From NCBI RefSeq assembly GCF_020026895.1, contig NZ_JAINZW010000003.1, forward strand, positions 356,154 through 420,153: a stretch of 64,000 nucleotides of DNA, read 5' to 3'. Below are positions 56,405 through 64,000 of the stretch, piece after piece. Each line of letters opens with the position of its first letter. Positions within the stretch are counted from its first letter, which is position 1. This DNA is from Novilysobacter selenitireducens (lineage in GTDB: Bacteria; Pseudomonadota; Gammaproteobacteria; Xanthomonadales; Xanthomonadaceae). The notes under the pieces are model-generated. The model was not told the origin of the DNA and ran no database searches. It saw only the letters and a program-made list of their open reading frames with translations. Position numbers and translations under genes: made by a program.

Positions 56405-58861
56405 GTGAAATTCTTCGCCAGCTGCGGCAAAGGCCTCGAATACCTCCTCGCCGACGAGCTGGTCGCCCTTGGCTGCGCGCGCGCCACGGCCACCGTCAGC
56501 GGCGTCAATGTCGAAGGCACGCTGGCCGACGCCCAGCGCGCGGTGATGGGGTCGCGGCTGGCGTCGCGCGTGCTGTGGCCGCTCACCGAGTTCGAGTGCG
56601 CCGACGAGCTTGCGCTGTACACCGGGGCAGCGGCGCTGCCATGGGCCGACCACCTGGCGCCGCACCACACACTCGCTGTCGACGCGCACGTGTCCGGCAC
56701 CGGCATCACCCACGCGCGCTTCGCCGCGCAGCGGGTCAAGGACGCGGTCGTCGACGTCATGCGCGCCCAGACCGGAAGCCGACCCGATGTCGACCTCGAC
56801 GCGCCCGACCTGCGTCTCAACCTCGTGGTGCGCAAGGGTCGCGCGATCCTGTCGGTCGACCTCGGTAGCGGCCCGCTGCATCGCCGCGGCTGGCGGCAGA
56901 AACAGGGCGAGGCGCCGCTCAAGGAAACCCTGGCTGCGGCCGTGCTCCTGCGTGGCCGCTGGCCACAGGTGTACGCCGACGGCGGCGCACTGCTGGACCC
57001 GATGTGCGGCAGCGGCACGCTGCTGATCGAAGGCGCGCTGATGGCCGCCGACGTGGCCCCCGGCCTGCAGCGCCACGGCGAACGACCGCCGACGCGCTGG
57101 CGAGGTTTCGACGCGCCGGCCTGGGACCTGCTGGTCATCCAGGCCCGGGGCCGCGAGCGCGTGGGCATGGCCGCGTTGCGTCCGGCATTTACCGGCCGCG
57201 ACCTCGACCCCCACGCCATTCGCGCCGCGCAGGACAATGCGGTGATGGCGGGGCTCGCGGGTGTCATCGACTGGCAGGTGGGCGATGTTGCGACGCTGGG
57301 CGCCCCCGCGCTTGCGTCGCCCTCCCGAAGCCGTCATTCCCGCGAAGGCGGGGAACCATGGACGTTGGAAGGTCGCAACGAGGACGTCACTGCGGACACC
57401 TCGGCCCTCCCAAACCGTCATTCCCGCGAAGGCGGGAACCCAGTGACGTTGGAAAACCCCGGCGGCGACGTCGCTGCGGGCAAGGCAAACAGCCCATGGG
57501 CACGTGCGAAGGAAAACGCAGAAGCGACGTCCATGGATTCCCGCCTTCGCGGGAATGACGATCAAGAGCAACAACCCAGCCGGCCCGAACCTGCAGGCGC
57601 CACCCCCGGCCTCGTCGTCAGCAACCCCCCCTACGACGCGCGCCTTGCCGCCGACCCCGCGCTCTACCGCGCCCTCGGCGACGCCCTGCGCCGCGCCGTG
57701 CCCGACTGGCGCGCCAGCCTGCTGTGCGGCGATGCCGAACTGGCCCGCGCCACCGGCCTGCGCGCCGGCAAGCGCTACCAGATCTTCAACGGCGCGCTGG
57801 AGTGCACGCTGATCGTGTGCGACCCGATCGCCCCGGCCCGCCGCGAGGGTGCAGACAGCGGAGACAGCACGCAAGCGGCGCCGACCCTCAGCGACGGCGC
57901 GCAGATGGTCGCCAACCGCCTGCGCCGCAACCTGCGCAAGCTCAAGGCGTGGCGCCAGCGCGAGGGCGTCACCTGCTACCGCGCCTACGATGCCGACCTG
58001 CCCGAATACTCGGCCGCCATCGACATCTACCAGCCTGCCGACGGCAATGAGTCCGATGCCTGGCTGCACGTGCAGGAGTACGCCGCGCCCGCCACGGTGC
58101 CGGAGGCCGATCAGCGCCGCCGCCTGGGCGAGCTCACTGCGGCCGCGCGCGAGGTATTCGCCGTTCCGCGCGAGCGTGTCGCGCTCAAGACCCGTGCCCG
58201 CGGAAAGGGCGGCAGCAAGTACGCGGATGTCGGCGGCGCGCGCACCGGGCAGGGCATGCTGGTGGTCCGCGAGGGCGACGTGCGCCTGCGCGTCAACCTG
58301 TTCGACTACCTCGACACGGGCCTGTTCCTCGACCACCGGCCGCTGCGCCTGCGTATTGCAGAAGAAGCCGAAGACACCCGCTTCCTCAACCTGTTCGGCT
58401 ACGCCGGCGCAGCCACCGTACACGCGGCCGCCGGGCGCGCGCGGCAGACCACCACTGTGGACCTGTCGGCGACCTACCTGCAGTGGTGTGCCGACAACCT
58501 GCAGGAGAACGGGTTCGGTGGCGCCCGCCATCGGCTGGTGCAGGCCGACGCGCTGGCATGGCTGCAGGCCGACACGGCCGAGTACGACCTGGTGTTCTGC
58601 GATCCGCCGACGTTCTCCAACTCCAAGCGCGCCGACGACTTCGACATCCAGGCCGCGCACGTGCCGTTGCTGCGTGCCGCCGTGGCCCGCCTGGCGCGCG
58701 ACGGCGTGCTGTACTTCTCCAACAATTTCCGTCGCTTCAAGCTGGACGAGGCGGCCGTGTCGGAATTCGCGCACATCGAGGACATCTCGGCATCGACGAT
58801 CCCGCCGGACTTCGAGCGCAACCCGCGCATCCACCGCTGCTGGCGGTTGACCCGGCGGTAA
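56405..58861 (+). CDS. rlmKL: Bifunctional 23S rRNA methyltransferase RlmKL with in-frame REP insertion
   Basis: RlmKL makes m2G2445 and m7G2069 in 23S rRNA. The 818-residue product has a THUMP region (~1-155), an RlmL domain ([20 protein letters not shown], then [10 protein letters not shown]) and an RlmK domain ([29 protein letters not shown]). Typical enzymes have ~700-715 residues. The surplus is a ~85-residue segment between DVATLGAP and [10 protein letters not shown], encoded by three copies of a CGTCATTCCCGC repeat (57318-57590). The insertion keeps the frame and precedes the NPPY catalytic motif by ~10 residues, so a flexible loop may be tolerated. The start ATG is at 56405... in fact read as GTG/ATG-type start before KFFASCGKG. 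Confidence 0.93.
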   Translation: MKFFASCGKGLEYLLADELVALGCARATATVSGVNVEGTLADAQRAVMGSRLASRVLWPLTEFECADELALYTGAAALPWADHLAPHHTLAVDAHVSGTGITHARFAAQRVKDAVVDVMRAQTGSRPDVDLDAPDLRLNLVVRKGRAILSVDLGSGPLHRRGWRQKQGEAPLKETLAAAVLLRGRWPQVYADGGALLDPMCGSGTLLIEGALMAADVAPGLQRHGERPPTRWRGFDAPAWDLLVIQARGRERVGMAALRPAFTGRDLDPHAIRAAQDNAVMAGLAGVIDWQVGDVATLGAPALASPSRSRHSREGGEPWTLEGRNEDVTADTSALPNRHSREGGNPVTLENPGGDVAAGKANSPWARAKENAEATSMDSRLRGNDDQEQQPSRPEPAGATPGLVVSNPPYDARLAADPALYRALGDALRRAVPDWRASLLCGDAELARATGLRAGKRYQIFNGALECTLIVCDPIAPARREGADSGDSTQAAPTLSDGAQMVANRLRRNLRKLKAWRQREGVTCYRAYDADLPEYSAAIDIYQPADGNESDAWLHVQEYAAPATVPEADQRRRLGELTAAAREVFAVPRERVALKTRARGKGGSKYADVGGARTGQGMLVVREGDVRLRVNLFDYLDTGLFLDHRPLRLRIAEEAEDTRFLNLFGYAGAATVHAAAGRARQTTTVDLSATYLQWCADNLQENGFGGARHRLVQADALAWLQADTAEYDLVFCDPPTFSNSKRADDFDIQAAHVPLLRAAVARLARDGVLYFSNNFRRFKLDEAAVSEFAHIEDISASTIPPDFERNPRIHRCWRLTRR
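57331..57560. repeat. Three CGTCATTCCCGC-type REP copies inside rlmKL
   Basis: Two forward copies (57331-57362, 57417-57446: CGTCATTCCCGCGAAGGCGG and following) and one reverse copy (57533-57560: TGGATTCCCGCCTTCGCGGG and following) lie within the coding region. The second and third form an inverted pair flanking ~87 bp. They translate as HSREGG-type and [12 protein letters not shown] segments, a known look of REPs read in frame. This repeat is different from the TGTAGGAGCG families elsewhere in the window. Confidence 0.9.
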
Positions 58862-59001
58862 CAGGGCACGGCGCATGTTTCAACCCGGCCGTTGCCGGGA
58901 TGGAACAGTGGTTTGCAGCGCACCGGCTGGCGCTGCTGCGCGGTGGCACCATCCTTGGAGCCGGCGCCGACGTGGCGCCCCGACCTGACCGGAGCCCGCC
59001 G

Positions 59002-59856
59002 ATGAACGCGATTGCCCCAGCCGCCCGCATCACCCGCACCGTCCGCGGCATGCCCGCGTCCGACGGCGCGGGCGTCAAGCTCACCCGCGTGATCGGCAGC
59101 CCGCAGTTGCCCGATCTCGACCCGTTCCTGCTGCTGGACGAGTTCGGCACCGACCGGCCCGAAGACTACCTGGCGGGCTTTCCCGAGCACCCGCACCGCG
59201 GCTTCGAGACCGTGACCTACATGCTGGACGGCCGCATGCGGCACAAGGACAACCACGGCAACGAGGGCGTGCTGGTGCCCGGCAGCGTGCAGTGGATGAC
59301 CGCCGGGCGCGGGCTGGTGCACTCGGAGATGCCCGAGCAGGAGGAAGGCCGCATGCGCGGCTTCCAGCTGTGGGTGAACCTGCCGGGGCGGGAGAAGATG
59401 ACCGCGCCGCGCTACCAGGAGTTCGCGCCCGACCGCATCCCGCAGGTCGAGCCCGCGCCCGGTGTGTCGGTGAAGGTGATCGCCGGCACCGTCGGCGACG
59501 CCGCCGGCCCGATCGCGCAGCCGGCGACGGAGCCGCTGTATCTGGATATCGCGCTGGAGCGTGGGGCAGCGTGGGAGTACGCGCTACCGGCCGGACACAA
59601 CGTGTTCGCCTATGCCTATGAAGGCGAGGTCGCGGTAGGCGAGGGCGAGGATGCGCGCGCGCTGCCGGCGCAGACGCTGGCGGTGCTGGGCGGTGGCGAT
59701 CGCCTCGTGCTGCGCGCCGGCGACGACGGAGCGCGCGTCATCCTGGTCGCAGGCCGTCCCCTGCGCGAGCCTGTCGCACGCCATGGCCCCTTCGTCATGA
59801 ACACCCGGCAGGAGCTGATGCAGGCGTTCGTGGACTTCCAGGAAGGCCGGTTCTAG
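59002..59856 (+). CDS. Pirin family protein
   Basis: A 284-residue bicupin of the pirin family, some of which act as quercetin dioxygenases or redox cofactors. The metal site is in FPEHPHRGFETVTYMLDG (two His), VQWMTAGRGLVHSEMPEQ supplies the third His and Glu, and the C-terminal cupin ends RHGPFVMNTRQELMQAFVDF. ATG at 59002 has GGAG upstream. The 140 bp after rlmKL is empty. A second pirin (60603-61463) is in the window on the other strand. Confidence 0.92.
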   Translation: MNAIAPAARITRTVRGMPASDGAGVKLTRVIGSPQLPDLDPFLLLDEFGTDRPEDYLAGFPEHPHRGFETVTYMLDGRMRHKDNHGNEGVLVPGSVQWMTAGRGLVHSEMPEQEEGRMRGFQLWVNLPGREKMTAPRYQEFAPDRIPQVEPAPGVSVKVIAGTVGDAAGPIAQPATEPLYLDIALERGAAWEYALPAGHNVFAYAYEGEVAVGEGEDARALPAQTLAVLGGGDRLVLRAGDDGARVILVAGRPLREPVARHGPFVMNTRQELMQAFVDFQEGRF

Positions 59857-59949
59857 TGCCAATACGTCCCAGGCCGTCGTCCGGGCGAAAGCGCCGGACC
59901 CGTCCTGGAAGTGATGGCCCTTTCGTCCCGCGCGCGGCCCGCGCCACCG

Positions 59950-59983
59950 AAAGAAAAAGGGCCATGTCCGACGACATGGCCCG
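59950..59983 (-). terminator. Terminator of the 60011-60472 gene
   Basis: On the minus strand GGGCCATGTC, loop, GACATGGCCC is followed by TTTTTCTTT. It lies about 28 bp past the stop codon at 60011. Confidence 0.9.
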
Positions 59984-60010
59984 TCTGTTCTCTGGCACCA
60001 GGCTGGCGGC

Positions 60011-60472
60011 TTACTGACCCGAAGCCACCTGCGTATCGCGAGGCGCCCCGAACCGCAGCCCTTCAGCCTGCCCGAAGGCCGCTCGCAGGTCCTGCGCCGA
60101 TTTCGCCTGCAGCCAGATATGCGCCACGCGGCCATCCGGCAGTTCCACCAGCGTCTCGCGCGCTTCCACGCCCGGCTTGAGGGCCAGCTCGGCGCGGTAC
60201 CACTGCACCTCACGGCCGTCGATCCGCCCCGTTTCTTCACGGTTGCTGCGGTTGGGCTCGAACGGCGAGTCGCGCCCGATCACCATCCCGAACGCCTCGG
60301 TGCCGTCCTCGCGCAGTGCGCGACAGAACTCCGAATCGCCTGCGGCCTGGTGCTGCCATGCCAGGCCCGAGTCGACCGGCAATTGCGGGCACGCATTCGG
60401 GTCCTGGGCCTGTGCCTGCGCCGCGACCCCGAGCAGCAGCAGGAACGGCAAGCTTCGTGCCGACATCTTCAT
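60011..60472 (-). CDS. Secreted hypothetical protein
   Basis: A 153-residue exported protein with a signal peptide (MKMSARSLPFLLLLGVAAQA, cleavage near QAQAQD). The mature part has two Cys (NACPQLP, SEFCRALRE), likely disulfide-bonded, and strand-rich segments (VQWYRAELALKPGVE, ETLVELPDGRVAHIWLQ). No family is recognised. GGGGGAA precedes the ATG, and a terminator follows, so it is a single-gene unit. Confidence 0.78.
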   Translation of the reverse strand: MKMSARSLPFLLLLGVAAQAQAQDPNACPQLPVDSGLAWQHQAAGDSEFCRALREDGTEAFGMVIGRDSPFEPNRSNREETGRIDGREVQWYRAELALKPGVEARETLVELPDGRVAHIWLQAKSAQDLRAAFGQAEGLRFGAPRDTQVASGQ

Positions 60473-60602
60473 CGATTTCCCCCTGGGTTGTTCCACATCT
60501 TCACGTGCATTGCACACGTGTTGCAGGTGCAACATAGTCCAGTCGCGGGGGATTGACAAATGGTCCCGATTCAGTTTCCGGAGAAACCGACGAGCGGTCG
60601 CG

Positions 60603-61463
60603 CTATCGCTCCGGCAGCGGGATGAACTCGTCGTCCCCCGGCACGTGGCCGAACCGGCCCGCCACCCAGTCCTCCTTGGCCTGCTCGATGCGCTCCTTCG
60701 AGCTGGACACGAAGTTCCACCACAGGTGTCGCGGCCCATCCAGCGGCTCGCCGCCCAGCAGCATCGCCTTGACCGGCGTCAGCGCCCGCAGCCGCGGCCG
60801 GCCGCCTTCGTCCAGCAGCACCAGGTGCTTCTCCGGCAGGTCGGCACCGTCCAGCTGCGCCTGGCCTTCCAGCACGTAGAGCGCCCGTTCGCGATGGCTG
60901 TCGTCGATGGCCAGTTCCGCGCCCGGCGCCAGGTCGATCGCCACGTACAGCGTGTCGGCGAACACGGCCACCGGCGACTCCTCGCCATAGCCGCGACCGG
61001 CTACGACACGCAGCCATGCGCCATCGCGGCGCTGCTGCGGAATCGTCGCGGAAGGGTGGTGATGGAACGCCGGCGCGGCTTCCTCGACGCTGCGCGGCAG
61101 GGCCACCCAGGTCTGCATCCCGTGCAGCGGGTGCGACCCTGCACGCAGGGTGTCCGGCGTGCGCTCGGAATGGGCGATGCCGCGCCCGGCCGTCATCCAG
61201 TTGACGTCGCCGGTGGTGATGTCCTGCAGGCTGCCCAGCGTGTCGCGATGGCGGATGGTGCCCGACCAAAGGTAGGTCACTGTCGCCAGGCCGATGTGCG
61301 GGTGCGGGCGTACGTCGATGCCGGTGCCGGGTTCGAACACCGCCGGGCCCATGTGGTCAACGAACACGAACGGCCCGACGCTGCGTGCCTGGATCGAGGG
61401 GACGGCGCGGCGGACTTCGAAGCCGCCGATGTCATGCACGCGCGGGGCGATCACGGTGGTCAC
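60603..61463 (-). CDS. Pirin family protein
   Basis: A 286-residue pirin. The metal-binding set is DVRPHPHIGLATVTYLWSG (two His) and VNWMTAGRGIAHSERTPD (His, Glu). It differs from the pirin at 59002 in the second cupin and C-terminus (LWWNFVSSSKERIEQAKEDW), which is the YhaK/YhhW-like ending. Function in bacteria is unsettled. It is not close enough to the other pirin gene to be a simple tandem copy: the strands are opposite. Confidence 0.92.
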   Translation of the reverse strand: MTTVIAPRVHDIGGFEVRRAVPSIQARSVGPFVFVDHMGPAVFEPGTGIDVRPHPHIGLATVTYLWSGTIRHRDTLGSLQDITTGDVNWMTAGRGIAHSERTPDTLRAGSHPLHGMQTWVALPRSVEEAAPAFHHHPSATIPQQRRDGAWLRVVAGRGYGEESPVAVFADTLYVAIDLAPGAELAIDDSHRERALYVLEGQAQLDGADLPEKHLVLLDEGGRPRLRALTPVKAMLLGGEPLDGPRHLWWNFVSSSKERIEQAKEDWVAGRFGHVPGDDEFIPLPER

Positions 61464-61554
61464 GGGCGGCTCCGGAAGTCTCGGGGCCGCCAGACTGCCA
61501 CGCCTGCGCTTGGCGGCGGGCTACATCGCGGCGACGCTGCGTTGCGTCGTTGGC

Positions 61555-62232
61555 TCAGGCACGGCTCGCGGCGTCGCGACGCGACGCCAGGCGATCGGCC
61601 AGGCGCGTGGGCTCGGGCAGGCGGTAGCCGGCCAGCCGTACCAATACCTGCTCGAACGCGGTCTCGTGGCTGACGCGATGGCCCGGCGACACGATCAGCG
61701 GCCGGCAACGCAGTTTGCTGCGCAGCACCGTGCCGATGCGCTGCCCTTTGTAGAGCAACGGGGTGCGATCGCCCGGCATCGGGCCGGGCTCCTCGAACTC
61801 GCCCACCAGCACCTTCTTGGCGACACCGATCACCGGCAGACCGGTTTCCACGCCGATGTGTGCGGCCACGCCCAGCCCGCGGGGATGCGCCACGCCATGC
61901 CCGTCGACAAACACCAGGTCCGGCGTCGACGACAGCATCGCCAGTGCTTCAACCAGCGCCGGCAGCTCGCGGAAGCTGAGGAAGCCCGGGATGTAGGGCA
62001 TGCGCGTTTCGATCCGCGCGACATGCTGCTCGATGACGCTTCCAGTGCGCGCGTCGATCAGCACCGCCGCCGCGCGCGTGGTGGCACCGCCGTCCTCGAA
62101 GCCGACATCCAGCCCGGCAATGCGCCGCAGCGGGCAGGGCAGTGCGTCATGCAGCGATACGCGCGCAGCCAGTTCGACCTGCTGCTCGCGCAGCGCCATC
62201 GTGTCGCCGGTCCAGGCGGGCAGGGGCCTCAC
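61555..62232 (-). CDS. nfi: Endonuclease V (deoxyinosine repair)
   Basis: Endonuclease V nicks DNA next to deoxyinosine. The 225-residue product shows the family blocks [12 protein letters not shown] (catalytic Asp), [38 protein letters not shown] (second Asp and His) and [11 protein letters not shown]. The GTG at 62232 was chosen because it overlaps the stop of the histidine phosphatase gene as GTGA and gives the PLPAWTGD N-terminus seen in homologs; an ATG at 62199 is possible. Confidence 0.93.
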   Translation of the reverse strand: MRPLPAWTGDTMALREQQVELAARVSLHDALPCPLRRIAGLDVGFEDGGATTRAAAVLIDARTGSVIEQHVARIETRMPYIPGFLSFRELPALVEALAMLSSTPDLVFVDGHGVAHPRGLGVAAHIGVETGLPVIGVAKKVLVGEFEEPGPMPGDRTPLLYKGQRIGTVLRSKLRCRPLIVSPGHRVSHETAFEQVLVRLAGYRLPEPTRLADRLASRRDAASRA

Positions 62233-62756
62233 GGCGGATTCGACACGTCCAGCGTGGCACTGCCTTCGGCGCTGACCGTCACCACCATGCGGCGGCCGTA
62301 CTCGGTTTCCGGCATTGGTGCCACCACGCAGCGGCACAACGCCGCGGCAATGTCCGGGGCGGTGTTGCTGTGGCCCACCACCAGTACCGTGCCGTCGACG
62401 TGCCGGCTCCGGAGCGCGTCCGCGAATTGCGCCGCGGGCTGCTTCGCATCGTAGGTCGTGATCGTCAGGCCCTTGCGTGCCGCGGCTGGCGCGGCCGTCT
62501 GCTGGGTGCGCCGGTAGCCGGTCGCGTAGACCGCCGCCAGCGGCCGCCCATCCAGCCAGCCCGCCAGCGCCTGGGCCCGCGCCAGTCCCGCCGCGGTGAG
62601 TGGCGGGTCATCGGGCTCGCTGGTCTTTTCGGCATGCCGGACAACCACGAACGTCGCCCCACCGGGCAGCGCACCGGGCCCGCCGTGGGCGCACGCGGCC
62701 GCGAGCACGGCAAACGCCAGGGTGGCAACACAGGTCCGCAGCAGGGGTGTCCGCAT
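62229..62756 (-). CDS. Histidine phosphatase family lipoprotein
   Basis: A 175-residue secreted phosphatase-like protein. It has a lipoprotein-like signal ([10 protein letters not shown]) and the RHG-type active site [13 protein letters not shown] (Arg-His), with the second His in [15 protein letters not shown] and the conserved Arg in [14 protein letters not shown]. SixA-like members dephosphorylate proteins; others act on small substrates. The start ATG is at 62756. It is coupled to nfi by a 4-bp overlap. Confidence 0.85.
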   Translation of the reverse strand: MRTPLLRTCVATLAFAVLAAACAHGGPGALPGGATFVVVRHAEKTSEPDDPPLTAAGLARAQALAGWLDGRPLAAVYATGYRRTQQTAAPAAARKGLTITTYDAKQPAAQFADALRSRHVDGTVLVVGHSNTAPDIAAALCRCVVAPMPETEYGRRMVVTVSAEGSATLDVSNPP

Positions 62757-62877
62757 GGCAGGTCCGCAGGGCGAGGGGCCGCCATCCTGCCATGCCCGGC
62801 AGTGTCTATCGCGGCAACCACCAGCACGCAGGGTGTCCGTGGAAAATGCGGCCAGTGAGTCGCCCCGCGCCACGGGT

Positions 62878-63234
62878 GCACCCCAAAGGCGCAGCCATGC
62901 CACTCCAAGGGCCATCCGCCTCCAGGCAAGTGGCAATGCCGCCGCTTGAAAGGTCAGCGTCGCCACCTCAAGTGGCGGCGGTGGCGAAAAAAGCGGCATC
63001 GTTGCCGCTTAAAGTCGCGGCGATGCCCTCGGCACAGGCGCGCGAGGCGCCCGGAGCGCCGTGCATGCCGCCAAACGCGCCACCGGTGCCAACGGGAACG
63101 CCGGCGCTGCACCGGAGCGGGCCTAGCGTTCCGCTCAGAGCGTCACCGATGCCGCGTTGAGCGCCACGCGTACCCTTGCGAACGGGACCCGAGCCATTGG
63201 AAGCGCCATGAATGCGCCTGAAATGGGCTGCGCA
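62878..63234 (-). repeat. Second degenerate 21-bp array, 17 units
   Basis: From 62878 the sequence again splits into 21-bp units without insertion or deletion, 17 in all. Read on the minus strand, the units match those at 7674-8072: for example the local stretch GCCGCTTTTTTCGCCA, followed by CGC-GCCACTT, occurs in both arrays with only a few changes. In the matching frame the heptads read TMPLFSP, PPPLEVA and TLTFQAA; a stop occurs in the unit at 63004. No start codon or ribosome site introduces the array. It lies between the phosphatase gene and the last attC site. 63235-63381 shows nothing recognisable. Confidence 0.82.
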
Positions 63235-63381
63235 ACAGTAGAGACGTACAGCCAACGCGGTGTTGGCCGAGTGACTGGGAGCTTCCCGAAGAAGAGCCGC
63301 CGGAGCCGGCGCCGGATGAGCGGCGATTCGCGGAAGGCGATGCGATCGCCGCCTAGAGCATCCGGTGGACAAGACGGTTGC

Positions 63382-63431
63382 TGAGTTAAGCCGCGCCGCG
63401 AAGCGACGTCGGCTTGGACGAATTGTTAGGC
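63382..63431 (-). other. Integron attC site (reverse orientation), distal end of array
   Basis: TGAGTTAAGCCGCGCCGCG and GTCGGCTTGGACGAATTG, then GTTAGGC (63425-63431), form the imperfect palindrome of an attC site. The order of the L boxes is the reverse complement of the standard one, so the cassettes read leftward on the minus strand, and this site belongs to the cassette gene at 63490-63795. The outer core at its left end does not show a clean RYYYAAC; it reads about AGACGGT. This is probably the old end of the array. Confidence 0.82.
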
Positions 63432-63489
63432 CTCATGCCCGCGGAATACAAAGCAAAAAAAACGGTCGGCTGGCGCGCCTGGCTAGGCT

Positions 63490-63795
63490 TCACGAACCAG
63501 GCAGTTTTGCAGCTAAAACGTCAACCTTCTCGATGGTCGGCGGCGCGGAAAAGAGGTCGCTAGCCTGGGCCATGAGGGCAGCGGCAACCTTGCCAGCAAG
63601 ATGAGCCTGACGGCCCGCCTCGTCGGGAAAGGCGTCAAAAATGCCGAACGTGGATGGCCCGAGACGAATGCCGAACCATGCAGTAGTGGCAGGCTCCGCC
63701 TGAACCAGTGGAAGCCCACCTAGCAGAAACTGCTCTACTTCTCTCTCTTTCCCGGGCTTGGCTTCCAAGCGGACGAACAGCGCTACTTTCACCAT
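63490..63795 (-). CDS. Antibiotic-biosynthesis-monooxygenase-like (ABM) cassette protein
   Basis: A 101-residue dimeric alpha+beta-barrel protein of the ABM superfamily: VKVALFVRLEAKPGKEREVE opens the ferredoxin-like fold, followed by WFGIRLGPSTFGIFDAFPDE and AALMAQASDLFSAPPTIEKV. Such proteins act as quinol monooxygenases or heme/reactive-species enzymes; YgiN-like roles are common. The ATG at 63795 has AGAGGAG upstream; an ATG 33 bp earlier is less likely. The gene fills an integron cassette in the proper orientation relative to its attC. GC is lower than the chromosome average. Confidence 0.85.
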   Translation of the reverse strand: MVKVALFVRLEAKPGKEREVEQFLLGGLPLVQAEPATTAWFGIRLGPSTFGIFDAFPDEAGRQAHLAGKVAAALMAQASDLFSAPPTIEKVDVLAAKLPGS

Positions 63796-63873
63796 GGCAC
63801 GTCTCCTCTGGTTAGGAGCGACCACCATACGCCCCGCTCTGTGAAGCCCAATGGTCGCGACTGATCATATGAG

Positions 63874-63985
63874 GCCTAACGCCTGAGTTAAGCCGACTTG
63901 CGTAGCGTAGCCGACAACGTGGCAAGCTTTACCTGCCACGTTGTTGGTGTAGCGAAGCAAGTTCGGCTTGAACGAATTGTTAGGC
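63874..63985 (-). other. Integron attC site (reverse orientation), 112 bp
   Basis: GCCTAAC (63874-63880) and GTTAGGC (63979-63985) are the outer cores. Inside are TGAGTTAAGCCG and CGGCTTGAACG (the L boxes) and a long imperfect stem with ACAACGTGGCA pairing TGCCACGTTGT. Box order shows the same leftward orientation as the site at 63382. It belongs to the next cassette, which lies beyond the window, so the integrase should be farther to the right. Confidence 0.9.
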
Positions 63986-64000
63986 CGCACTCTCGCGGAC

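Noticed and set aside
57318..57590. Frameshift or two split genes in rlmKL
   Set aside because: The frame stays open through the insertion and both methyltransferase domains are complete on either side.
59002..61463. The two pirin genes as a tandem duplication
   Set aside because: They lie on opposite strands, are separated by another gene, and differ strongly outside the metal site.
63874..63985. Rho-independent terminator in the large hairpin
   Set aside because: The outer GCCTAAC/GTTAGGC cores and inner L boxes identify an attC site; there is no T-run.

Overview
The window is a very GC-rich chromosomal segment of a gammaproteobacterium, most likely family Lysobacteraceae (Xanthomonadaceae), near Lysobacter or Luteimonas. 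The case rests on the many GTAG-headed palindromic repeats (REPs) between genes, the protein repertoire (RlmKL, PurT, GcvP behind a glycine riboswitch, Min operon, Bpt-type aminoacyl-tRNA transferase, M2 peptidase) and integron attC sites at the right edge. The genus is inferred, not shown. No rRNA or tRNA gene was seen.

Layout. 1-2.8 kb: end of a sensor kinase, then a minus-strand set for a diheme cytochrome, a TsdA-like thiosulfate dehydrogenase and a DUF302 protein. 3.3-7.6 kb: three tandem paralogs for secreted proteins with near-identical C-terminal Cys-rich modules and divergent N-termini. 7.67-8.07 kb: a degenerate array of strictly 21-bp units, with a homologous array at 62.88-63.23 kb. 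8.9-11.9 kb: an island with visibly lower GC holding two PD-(D/E)XK-type nucleases (one with a C-terminal EVE/PUA-like domain), a protein with an Rx4H HEPN-like motif, and the apparent N-terminal stub of a methyltransferase gene; this looks like a defence locus. 12-24.6 kb: DedA, a phasin-like protein, small proteins, an MBL-rhodanese protein, catalase HPII, riboswitch-controlled gcvP, a Bcr/CflA exporter and a Rieske oxygenase, separated by REP clusters. 24.8-32.8 kb: three overlapping histidine kinase genes, the first encoding 1835 residues with about ten HAMP-like units and three receivers. 33-45.4 kb: M2 peptidase, GNAT-minC-minD-minE, a DesK/NarL-type two-component pair, a base-excision glycosylase, a VanY-type peptidase, and an SPFH/RHH/DUF4177 operon behind a paired TGATATCA site. 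45.5-62.8 kb: mostly housekeeping and repair genes (purT, bpt, an ECF sigma factor with membrane tail, tesB, amidase, MOSC, rlmKL carrying an in-frame REP insertion, two pirins, endonuclease V). 62.9-64 kb: the second 21-bp array, then the distal end of what appears to be a chromosomal integron, with two attC sites around an antibiotic-biosynthesis-monooxygenase-like cassette gene.

The parts most worth following are the 21-bp arrays, the nuclease/HEPN island, the integron end, the converted paralog triplet, the REP insertion inside rlmKL and the recurrent four-REP palindromic arrangement. Long open frames antisense to the big GC-rich genes are compositional shadows and were left out.
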